Source of the DNA: CAYQMF01 sp964418595
Lineage (GTDB): Bacteria; Planctomycetota; UBA1135; UBA2386
DNA: 12,228 nucleotides
Reading direction: 5' to 3'
Assembly (NCBI GenBank): GCA_964418595.1
Contig: CAYQMF010000161.1
Location: forward strand, 1-12,228
Positions 1-8,656 of the stretch are shown here, one piece after another; position 1 is the stretch's first letter, and each line of letters starts with the position of its first letter. The notes under the pieces were generated by a model that saw only the letters and a program-made list of their open reading frames with translations, was not told the origin of the DNA and searched no databases. The translations under genes were made by a program, and so were the position numbers.

Positions 1-1039
1 GCATGTCGTGGGCGATCTTCAGCGCGCCGTTGGCGCCACCGTAGATCGGCTCCTCCGCGCGCCGCACGCGCCCACCGCCGAGGTCGCGCAGCATCGCCGC
101 CTCGATCGCTGAATCCAGGTTCTTGATCATCGAGCCGCCCCCGGCCAGGAGCACGCGGTTGCGGAGCTTGTGCTGGAACTCGGGGTCGAAGGTCGAGACC
201 AGCTTGTTGATGCCCTCGACGATCGGCGGCACGAGGATGCTGCACGCCTTCTTGACCAGTTCGGTCACGTCGATGGCGGTCGGCTTGCCCTTGATGGGGA
301 GCTGGACGACGGCCCGCTCCGACGCCTCACCGAGGTACGAGTAGCGCTCCTTGATCTCCTTCACCATCTCCTTGGTGAATTGCGCCTCGGGGTGCTCGGC
401 CAGGATCAGCCGGGTCAGCTCCTCGTCGACGGCGTCGCCGGCGATGTTGTAGGTCACCTGGTCGGCGTCCTCCGGCATCGTCCCGTGCATGCGGCAGAGG
501 TCCGTGGTGCCCGCGCCGATGTCGATGACCAGCACGTCGTCGAGCATGTCGAGGCCATAGGCGACCGCGAACGGCTCGCTGCAGAGCATGACCGAGTCGA
601 CCGCCTCGCGCGCCACATCGATGATCGTCGACTTGTTCTTGATCGACGCCTGCGCCGGCACGCCGATCACGCAGTACACGAGTTCGTCCTTCCGCGGCCG
701 CGCCATGCGCACGGCCTCGCGGATGAGGTCCTTGGCGGCTTTGATGTTCTCCGCCTCGACGGCCGCATCCGCCTGGCTGTACTTCAGCCGACCTTTCTCC
801 AGCGGGCGGAGGAAGCGCAGCGACAGGCGCTTCTCGATCGCCTCCTTGCCGAACAGGACGTCCTTCTTCAGCAGCTTGGCCGAGACCACGTCCTTGGGGT
901 AGCCCACCACGGACAACACGGTCTCGCGCACACCGTTGCTCGCCGACACGGACGTCCGGGAGGTGCCCAGGTCCATGCCGACATACAGCACGCCGTGGTC
1001 CTTGTCCGGCGGCGTCCCCTCCTTGGTCTCTTCGCTCAT
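1..1039 (-). CDS. MamK family actin-like filament protein (3' end cut by window edge)
   Basis: This is an actin/HSP70-fold ATPase predicted to polymerise into cytoplasmic filaments. The first 346 residues are present. Visible motifs are phosphate-1 (DLGTSRTSV, residues 23-31), the SVVGYPKDV segment (43-51) followed by KLL, a GVPAQAS strand (126-132), SEPFAVAYGLD (154-164, with the likely catalytic Glu), phosphate-2 (VIDIGAGTTDLC, 171-182) and the adenosine motif (LLAGGGSMI, 297-305). SVVGYPKDV, DIGAGTTD followed by DQVT, HPE-Q, DVTE-VK-AC and GALK-A match, from memory, the magnetosome actin MamK and fit MreB, ParM or FtsA less well. MamK is about 350-360 residues, so perhaps ten are missing beyond the edge at base 1. 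The ATG at 1039 has an AAGGA site six bases upstream. It is the last gene visible of a three-gene operon, 19 bases after the coiled-coil gene. MamK relatives also occur in bacteria without magnetosomes, so magnetotaxis is not implied. Confidence 0.88.
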   Translation of the reverse strand, partial: MSEETKEGTPPDKDHGVLYVGMDLGTSRTSVSASNGVRETVLSVVGYPKDVVSAKLLKKDVLFGKEAIEKRLSLRFLRPLEKGRLKYSQADAAVEAENIKAAKDLIREAVRMARPRKDELVYCVIGVPAQASIKNKSTIIDVAREAVDSVMLCSEPFAVAYGLDMLDDVLVIDIGAGTTDLCRMHGTMPEDADQVTYNIAGDAVDEELTRLILAEHPEAQFTKEMVKEIKERYSYLGEASERAVVQLPIKGKPTAIDVTELVKKACSILVPPIVEGINKLVSTFDPEFQHKLRNRVLLAGGGSMIKNLDSAIEAAMLRDLGGGRVRRAEEPIYGGANGALKIAHDM

Positions 1040-1045
1040 CAGTGT

Positions 1046-1050
1046 TCCTT
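1046..1050 (-). promoter_or_regulatory. Ribosome binding site of the actin-like gene
   Basis: AAGGA lies six bases upstream of the ATG at 1039, in the 19-base gap after the coiled-coil gene. It supports that start and independent initiation within the operon. Confidence 0.7.
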
Positions 1051-1058
1051 CGGTCGGG

Positions 1059-1850
1059 TCAGGTCTTTGGGCCCTTCTGGAGGGCCAGGTTGGCCTTGAA
1101 GATGTCGGCCATCAGCGCCGACTTCTTCTGGAACAGCTCCGCGGCGGGGTCCAGACCCTGGACCTCGCGGTAGATGGAGCTGATGCCGGGATCGACGTTC
1201 TTCAGGGCGGCCAGCTTGGCCATCCGCTGCTCGCTCTCCTCGAGCGTGGTGCTGAGCTTCGCGATGCGTCGCTGCAGGAGCTCCACGTCGCGGTCGCGCG
1301 CCGCCTCCTTCGCCATCAGCGCCTCACGGCGCTCGGCGTCGGCGAACTGGAGCAGGATCGCGAACGCCCCGTCGCGCAACGCCTGCGGGTCGATGTCGCC
1401 GCCCTCCGACAGGCTCGCGAACAGTTCGCTGAAGCGTGCCGCGAGCGCCTCGTTCTCACCGACGACCTGCGCCTGCGTCGAGAACGCCGCCTGCGCCAGC
1501 TTGGCGTCGAGCTGCTGGCTCGAGTCGGCGAGCTCGCGCCGCAGGTGGTCGATCTCCTCCTGGGCGCGCACCTGGGTCCGGCGCAGCTCGCTGGCCTCGC
1601 TCTCCAGTTGCTCGTTGCTGCGCATCAGTCGGAGGAACTCCTCCTTGGTCGCGTCGACGACGCGGTCACGTTCGGCGCCGAGCAGGTGCTGCCGCAGCGA
1701 ACGGTGCACGGCCTCCTCGATCAGCACGACGATCCGGTCGAGGCTGACGACGTTGACCTGGTTGAGCCCGCGCTTCTTGAGCTGGTCGACCGAGGTCTTG
1801 TAGGCCATCTCGCGGACGGCGCTGCGGAGCTGATCGGCAAGGCGCTTCAC
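1059..1850 (-). CDS. Coiled-coil protein of the actin operon, function unknown
   Basis: I do not recognise a family. The 263-residue product is soluble, with no signal peptide or membrane segment. Residues about 35-75 look helical and basic, with a V-LIEEAVHRSLR segment. A long charged coiled coil follows (about 70-125), then a short region with Gly and Pro (150-156), then a second coiled coil (about 165-217). The C-terminus (220-263) is conserved-looking, with SSIYREVQGLDP and an amphipathic helix ending LALQKGPKT. The start chosen is GTG at 1850, one base after the kinase stop codon and nine bases downstream of GGAGG. An upstream ATG at 1955 would overlap the kinase gene and add low-complexity residues that look like out-of-frame translation. 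The position directly before a MamK-like actin suggests a filament-binding, bundling or anchoring partner. That role is inferred from context only. Confidence 0.8.
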   Translation of the reverse strand: MKRLADQLRSAVREMAYKTSVDQLKKRGLNQVNVVSLDRIVVLIEEAVHRSLRQHLLGAERDRVVDATKEEFLRLMRSNEQLESEASELRRTQVRAQEEIDHLRRELADSSQQLDAKLAQAAFSTQAQVVGENEALAARFSELFASLSEGGDIDPQALRDGAFAILLQFADAERREALMAKEAARDRDVELLQRRIAKLSTTLEESEQRMAKLAALKNVDPGISSIYREVQGLDPAAELFQKKSALMADIFKANLALQKGPKT

Positions 1851-1851
1851 G

Positions 1852-2616
1852 TCACGTGCCCTCCGGCATCGACGGATAGCGGTAGCCGGCACGATCCGGG
1901 TCGTTGCCGCGCACCTGGGTGGCGAACACGCCGAGCACGTTCGCGCCGAGGTCACGCAGGGTGCGCAGCGCCTGCTTGGTCATCGACTTGGGCGAGTGCT
2001 CCATGCGCACGACCACCAGCGTCCCGTCGGCCCGCGCGGCCAGCACGGACGCATCCGTGGCCGGCACCACCGGCGGCGTGTCGACGATCGTGTACTGGTA
2101 GCGAGCCTTCAGCGCGTCGAACAGCGCCTCGATGCGTGGCGGCGTGAGGATCTCCGACGGCCGCGCCATCACCCGCCCGGGCCCGAGCACGAACAGGTTG
2201 CGCACGCCGGCCGGCTGCACGGCATCCTCCAGGGCGACTCGACCGAGCAGCACGTCGGCGAGACCCGGCCGCGGGTTGAGGTTGAGGTACTGCTCCACCG
2301 ACGGGCTGCGCAAGTCGGCATCGATGAGGAGGATCGGGCTGCGCTCCTGTTCTGCGAACGCGAGTGCCAGATTGATGGCGCTGACCGACTTGCCCTCGCC
2401 GCGGATGGCCGACGTCACCACCAGCGTGCGCGCCAGACCCTCCGGGTTCATCGCCATGAGCGAGTTGCGCAGCCCGCGCACCTGCTCGGCCCGGTAGCCC
2501 GTCGGGTCGTGGAAGCTCACCAGGTACGGGTTGACCGCCTGGTCGACGACGACCATCAGGTCATCGGTCAGCTCTGGGGCAGCCGCGGCTTGCTTGCGTT
2601 TTCCGAACAGTCCCAT
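1852..2616 (-). CDS. CpsD/CapB-type BY-kinase-like P-loop ATPase
   Basis: A 254-residue soluble protein with the fold of bacterial tyrosine kinases (CpsD, CapB, Wzc catalytic domain), a branch of the MinD/ParA superfamily. It carries an E-x2-R-x2-R motif (E44, R47, R50; used for ring assembly in BY-kinases), Walker A (SAIRGEGKS, 69-77), Walker A' (ILLIDADLRSP, 95-105) and Walker B (TIVDTPPV, 176-183). The C-terminus has two tyrosines (YRY, 245-247), fewer than the usual tyrosine cluster. There is no transmembrane segment and no Wzz/CapA-like activator in the window. The ATG at 2616 starts the conserved protein; no good ribosome binding site precedes it, and a GTG four codons upstream is an alternative. 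Such kinases normally regulate polysaccharide export. Here the gene leads an operon with a coiled-coil protein and an actin, so control or positioning of the filament is plausible. Kinase versus pure ATPase activity is not decided by the sequence. Confidence 0.85.
   Translation of the reverse strand: MGLFGKRKQAAAAPELTDDLMVVVDQAVNPYLVSFHDPTGYRAEQVRGLRNSLMAMNPEGLARTLVVTSAIRGEGKSVSAINLALAFAEQERSPILLIDADLRSPSVEQYLNLNPRPGLADVLLGRVALEDAVQPAGVRNLFVLGPGRVMARPSEILTPPRIEALFDALKARYQYTIVDTPPVVPATDASVLAARADGTLVVVRMEHSPKSMTKQALRTLRDLGANVLGVFATQVRGNDPDRAGYRYPSMPEGT
1860..1864 (-). promoter_or_regulatory. Ribosome binding site of the coiled-coil gene
   Basis: GGAGG lies inside the last codons of the kinase gene, nine bases before the GTG at 1850. 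With only one base between stop and start, the two genes are probably translationally coupled. Confidence 0.65.
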
Positions 2617-2806
2617 GCGTTGCGACACTACGTTTCGACACTGCCATGGCTGAGACACGGCCGTGCGTGGTGGGCCGTGCCCGGCGTCGCGGCCCCGCGG
2701 AAGGGACCGGATCCGGATGTCGACGCCACTGGCTTGGATCGACCAGCGGCGTGGTGGAAACGAAGGATCGCGGGTGGTCGGAGGCCAGGCAACCTCGAAG
2801 CCCCGA
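2617..2806. other. Intergenic region upstream of the kinase/actin operon
   Basis: These 190 bases lie between the hutU stop and the kinase start and should hold the promoter of the three-gene operon. I see no convincing -35/-10 pair. There is no stem-loop with a T-run after hutU. A heptamer, GGCCGTG on the plus strand, occurs twice (2659-2665 and 2673-2679), 14 bases apart; it could be chance at this base composition. No coding potential is visible. Confidence 0.4.
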
Positions 2807-4446
<1,640 letters not shown>

Positions 4447-4488
4447 CGCGATCAGCGTATCGGGACGGCGCGGCGTCTTCGCCCCCGA

Positions 4489-6033
4489 TCAGGTCGCGTG
4501 CAGCGCACCCACCGCGGTCTGGACACGGCGCTCCAGGGTCCCGTCGCGCACCAGCTCCTCACACACGGCGATGTCGGGCGCAAGAATGCGATCGCCGCGC
4601 AACGTGGGCACCCGGGCCCGGATGGCCCGGTAGGCCATCTGGACGCCGCGGCCGGGACGGAGTGGCTCGCCGAGATCGAGGCCCTGGCACGCGCTCAGGA
4701 GTTCGATCGCCACGACCTTCATGGTGTTGTCGACCACCGCCGCCGCGTGGCGGGCCGCCGTCACACCCATCGACACGTGATCCTCACGGTTGGCCGAGGT
4801 CGGGATCGTGTCGACGCTGGCGGGATGCGCCCACGACTTGTTCTCCGACGCCAGGGACGCCGCCACCACCTGCGGGATCATGAAGCCGCTCTCGAGGCCG
4901 GGCTGGTGCGCCAGGAACGGCGGCAGGCCGGAGATGTCGGGGTTCACGAGGTTCTCGATCCGCCGCTCGCTGATGTTGGCCAGGGTCGAGATCCCGATCG
5001 CCAGGAAGTCCATCGCCTGGCTGACCGGCTGGCCGTGAAAGTTGCCCGCGGAAACCACATCGCCACCGGCGAACACGAGCGGGTTGTCGGTGACTGCGTT
5101 GGCCTCCGTGAGCAGGACCGTGCGCGCGAACGCGAGCGCGTCCTTGCTGGCGCCGTGCACCTGCGGCGCGCAGCGCATCGAGTACGCGTCCTGGACACGA
5201 TCGCAGTCCGCGTGACTCACGAGGATCGCCGACCCGCGCAGGAGCCGACGCACGTTGGCGGCAGTGCGTTGCTGACCGCGATGCGGACGCAGCCGGTGTA
5301 CGGCCGCGGCAAAGGGGCGCGCCGACGCGCGCAGGGCTTCGATCGTCGTCGCGCAGGCGATGTCGGCCGCGCGACTCAGCCGCTCGGCGTGCAGCTGGGT
5401 CCACAACCCGATGGCGGTCATGATCTGCGTACCGTTGATCAGCGCGAGGCCTTCCTTGGCGCTGAGGCGCACGGGGGCGAGCTTCGCCCTACGCAGCGCT
5501 CCGGCGCCGGAGATCAGCTTGCCCGTCGCGTCGTACACCTGCCCCTCGCCCAGGAGCGGCAGCGCCATGTGCGCGAGCGGGGCGAGATCCCCGGAGGCCC
5601 CAACGCTCCCCTGACTCGGCACGGCGGGTGCGAGACCGGCGTTGAAGATGGCCAGCATCGCCTCGAGCAGCGCCGGCCGCACGCCGCTGTAGCCGCGCGC
5701 GAGGTTGTGGATGCGGAGCGCGAAGGCCAGTCGGCACACGGGCGCCGACAGCAGTGACCCCACGCCCGTCGCGTGACTGAGGATGAGGTTGCGCTGCAGC
5801 TGTTCGAGTTGTGCCGCGGGAATCGAGACGTTGGCGAGCTTGCCGAAGCCGGTGTTGACGCCATACAGCGTCGCGCCGGAGGCGACCGCCCGCTCGACAC
5901 TCCGCCGCGACGCTTCGACTCGGCGACGGGCGGCGGGCGCCAGCGCCGCGCGCGCGCTGGGCGAGGCGAGGGCCAGGATCGAGTCGAGATCGGCGGTGAC
6001 TTCACCGACGGGAAAGCGAGGGGGCACGGACAC
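4489..6033 (-). CDS. hutH: Histidine ammonia-lyase (histidase)
   Basis: HutH deaminates L-histidine to trans-urocanate, the first step of histidine degradation, and feeds HutU encoded 42 bases downstream. The 514-residue product has the family's normal length. The Ala-Ser-Gly triad that cyclises to the MIO cofactor is in GSVGASGDLAPLAH (ASG at 146-148). The active-site Tyr lies in TLYGVNTGFG (55-64). RVQDAYSMRC-PQVHGA, NPLVF, GNFHGQPV, SSER-like ISERR and a conserved late HVSMG motif are present. The start is uncertain: the frame stays open to 6762, but upstream residues are low-complexity shadow of bamA. GTG at 6033 (MSVPPRFPVG) is preferred, with GTG at 6027 as alternative; no ATG fits and no clear ribosome binding site is visible. 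It starts 47 bases after bamA. HutI, HutG and a HutC regulator are not in the window. Confidence 0.96.
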   Translation of the reverse strand: MSVPPRFPVGEVTADLDSILALASPSARAALAPAARRRVEASRRSVERAVASGATLYGVNTGFGKLANVSIPAAQLEQLQRNLILSHATGVGSLLSAPVCRLAFALRIHNLARGYSGVRPALLEAMLAIFNAGLAPAVPSQGSVGASGDLAPLAHMALPLLGEGQVYDATGKLISGAGALRRAKLAPVRLSAKEGLALINGTQIMTAIGLWTQLHAERLSRAADIACATTIEALRASARPFAAAVHRLRPHRGQQRTAANVRRLLRGSAILVSHADCDRVQDAYSMRCAPQVHGASKDALAFARTVLLTEANAVTDNPLVFAGGDVVSAGNFHGQPVSQAMDFLAIGISTLANISERRIENLVNPDISGLPPFLAHQPGLESGFMIPQVVAASLASENKSWAHPASVDTIPTSANREDHVSMGVTAARHAAAVVDNTMKVVAIELLSACQGLDLGEPLRPGRGVQMAYRAIRARVPTLRGDRILAPDIAVCEELVRDGTLERRVQTAVGALHAT

Positions 6034-6080
6034 GGTTGTAGCGACGCGCGCCCGCCGATCACGCGCGGAGCGGCGGAGCC

Positions 6081-8642
6081 TCAGCGCGGCGACAACGAGA
6101 AGAAGAACTGCCGCCGGTCGTCGGTCTCCTCGAACAGGATCGGCCAGGCAAGGTCGAGGGCGAGCGGCAGGTTCAGCCCCGGCACGGTGATGCGCAGGCC
6201 CACGCCCGCCGCCCATCGCACCTCGCCGAAATCCTCGGAGGTCAGGGTCGAGCCCAGCAGCCCGAGGTCGGACAGCACCACGCCGCGGATGATCTCGGTC
6301 TCCTGGTACTGCCCGGGGAAACGCGTCGACACGAGGGGGAAGCCGTATTCCACGGTGGACAGATACATCGCTTCGCCGCCGGTCGGCTCGTCGAACTGCG
6401 TCGGGCCGGCCTGCTGCCGCCGGAAGCCGCGCAGGATCGAGCCGCCGATGGCGCCGCCGCCCATGTAGAAGCGCTCGGTCGGAAACACGTCGCGCGTGTT
6501 GCCGTAGGTGCCACCGAGGTCGAACGAGTTGCGGAGGTACAGGACGTGACGGCGCTCTCGCTCGTCTTCGTAGATGGGGACGTAGCCAGCGATGCTCGCG
6601 CCAGTGCGGTAGAAGTCGGCGCCACCGCCGAGGAGCCCCCCGAACACCTCGTAGTAGATCCGCGCGTCCAGCCCCTCCGTCGGGCGCCAGTAGCGATCGA
6701 GATCGGCGTAGCGCGCGTCGAGGAGCGTGGAGACCAACGTCGTCGACCCCTCGACATCCCACACCAGCGACGGCGCGTTCGCCTGGATGCTGTCGATGTC
6801 GACGCCCTGGACCTCGGAGGACAGACCGACCCGAAACTCCTCCGTGAACGCCCGCTCGAAGCCGAGCCGCAGGCCCAGGGAGTCGGTGATGAAGGTCTCG
6901 AAGCGCCGCCGCGTGCGGAACCCGTTCACGCGCAGGCCGATCGTGTCGAAGTGCTGTCCGAACACGTCCGGCTCGTAGAAGCTGACAATGAAATCGGTCC
7001 GGCGCGAGCCGGGACGGAAGTTGATGCTGAGATCCTGCCCCGCCCCGTGGAACGCCTCGTTGTTGGCGATCTCCGAGAAGATCGTGGCGGGGTCGAACGA
7101 CGACGGTGGTCGGCCGATGTCGAAGTTGCGCTTCTGGAAGTCGATGCTCGCCTGCACGCCGAAGTCCGAGCTGACCCCCACACCCCAGGTCAGCGCACCG
7201 GTCGAACCCTCCTCGATGTCCACGGTGAGGTCGACGACGTCAGGCTGGTCGGGCGTGCTCGGTGCGAGCCCCATGGCCACGCCGCCGGGAGCACCGGGGT
7301 TCTCGAAGTAGCGGGTGCCCTCGAGCCTCGCCTTCGCCCGCTCCACCTGGTCCATGTCGAGGGTCTCGCCAGGCAGCGTCCGGATCCGGCGCCGGATCAC
7401 CTCGTCCTGGGTCGCGGAGTTGCCGCGCACCAGCACATCGCGCAGCAGCTTCGGCGAGCCCTCGTGCACCTCGAAGGTGAGGTGGACCTCGTGCTTCGCC
7501 ATGTCGAAGGTCTCGCGCGGCTGCGGCACCTCGAACATGTTCTGCAGGCGCGCCCCACCCCGGTCGTACCGGCGCCGCGACGGGTGGCCGCGCTTGCCAT
7601 AGAACTTCTCGAGCTCGCGCAGGTCGAGGTTCACCTGATCGCGGTCGTAGAAGCTGCCCGCGACCGTCTTGACGAGCGGCCGCAGCTCCTCGACCGAGTA
7701 GTACGGATGTTCGCGCCCGGCGGGCGCGATCGGCGTGATGGTCACCGAGGCCACGCGGTAGCGCGGGCCCTCGTCGATGCGGAAGGTCAGGTCGACCGCG
7801 TCGCCGGCCGCCGTGAAGTCGACCCCGACGAGTTCGACCTCGGCGTCGCGAAAGCCGCGCCCACGGTAGAAGAGCACGAGGCGCTGGATGTCCTGTCGCA
7901 CCCGCGCCTCGTTGTAGTAGGTCGGCGCGAACCACGTGCCGGGCGCCGACTCGAGCTTCGCGCCGGCGATGAGGTTCTCGCTGAGGTTCCAGAACGCGGT
8001 GCTGGGGAACGCGGCGTTGCCCCGGAAGTGCAGGCCGCGCACGGTCACGCGCGGTCCCTCGTCGATGACGAAAGTCACCGTCCGCCGCAGCGGATCCTTG
8101 CGGATGTCGACCCGTGCGTAGCGAAAGCCGTCCTCGCGGTAGCGCTCCTGCAGGTAGCGCGCCTGCTGCGCCGCCGACCAGTCCGTCCACTGGTTGGCGC
8201 CCGGCAGGCGGAGCAGGGTGTTGATCTGCGACTGCGAGAAGTGCTCGTGGCCCTTGAACTCCGCGCGCGCGTAGATCGGCGACTCCTTGATCCGGTACAC
8301 GACGACCACGCCGCCGTCGGCGGTCTTGCGCACGTCGATCCACGTCGGCAGGCGAAGCTGCCCCCAGATCGCGTGCTGGTCCTCGGCGGCCAGCCGCCGC
8401 TGCAGCGGCTCACCGGCCTTCACCTTGAGGATCGAGCGCACGGTCTCCGCCACCACGCCGGGCGGCTGCACGTCGACCAGCGCCACCGGCAGACCCTCGA
8501 CATCCGTGGGCGCGATCCAGCCGAACGGCTCCTGCGCCGCGACGCCGGCCACCAGCAGCCATGCCGCCACGCCGGCCACCACGCGCCTGCCTGTCGCGCA
8601 ACCACGCATCCGCGTCAACGGCCTCGCGGGCCGGGTCGCCAT
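6081..8642 (-). CDS. bamA: BamA-type outer membrane protein assembly factor (Omp85 family)
   Basis: BamA inserts beta-barrel proteins into the outer membrane. The 853-residue product has an N-terminal signal peptide (hydrophobic VVAGVAAWLLVAGVAAQ, about 21-37). Five POTRA-like repeats follow, at about 50-122, 123-196, 197-293, 294-393 and 394-478, each ending in the typical strand-EGP/EGS pattern (FVIDEGPRV, FRIDEGPRY, EVHEGSPK, DIEEGSTG). A C-terminal 16-strand-type barrel spans about 483-853. The barrel carries the loop-6 motif LRGF (737-740, equivalent to V/IRGF) after GGGAIGGS. Length fits BamA rather than the three-POTRA TamA. The C-terminus ends FFFSLSPR and lacks the usual terminal aromatic residue. 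The start at 8642 lies 14 bases after dnaB; an ATG at 8609, closer to the signal peptide, is an alternative, and neither has a strong ribosome binding site. An ATG-open frame to 9098 is shadow of dnaB. Confidence 0.93.
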   Translation of the reverse strand: MATRPARPLTRMRGCATGRRVVAGVAAWLLVAGVAAQEPFGWIAPTDVEGLPVALVDVQPPGVVAETVRSILKVKAGEPLQRRLAAEDQHAIWGQLRLPTWIDVRKTADGGVVVVYRIKESPIYARAEFKGHEHFSQSQINTLLRLPGANQWTDWSAAQQARYLQERYREDGFRYARVDIRKDPLRRTVTFVIDEGPRVTVRGLHFRGNAAFPSTAFWNLSENLIAGAKLESAPGTWFAPTYYNEARVRQDIQRLVLFYRGRGFRDAEVELVGVDFTAAGDAVDLTFRIDEGPRYRVASVTITPIAPAGREHPYYSVEELRPLVKTVAGSFYDRDQVNLDLRELEKFYGKRGHPSRRRYDRGGARLQNMFEVPQPRETFDMAKHEVHLTFEVHEGSPKLLRDVLVRGNSATQDEVIRRRIRTLPGETLDMDQVERAKARLEGTRYFENPGAPGGVAMGLAPSTPDQPDVVDLTVDIEEGSTGALTWGVGVSSDFGVQASIDFQKRNFDIGRPPSSFDPATIFSEIANNEAFHGAGQDLSINFRPGSRRTDFIVSFYEPDVFGQHFDTIGLRVNGFRTRRRFETFITDSLGLRLGFERAFTEEFRVGLSSEVQGVDIDSIQANAPSLVWDVEGSTTLVSTLLDARYADLDRYWRPTEGLDARIYYEVFGGLLGGGADFYRTGASIAGYVPIYEDERERRHVLYLRNSFDLGGTYGNTRDVFPTERFYMGGGAIGGSILRGFRRQQAGPTQFDEPTGGEAMYLSTVEYGFPLVSTRFPGQYQETEIIRGVVLSDLGLLGSTLTSEDFGEVRWAAGVGLRITVPGLNLPLALDLAWPILFEETDDRRQFFFSLSPR

Positions 8643-8656
8643 GTGGCCGCCACGAG

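Noticed and set aside
1..1039. Magnetosome gene island
   Set aside because: Only the actin resembles a Mam protein. Neither neighbour is a recognised magnetosome gene, so magnetotaxis is not supported.
6034..6762. N-terminal extension of hutH to an ATG at 6762
   Set aside because: The added part overlaps bamA, is Arg-rich shadow sequence, and would make HutH far longer than its family.
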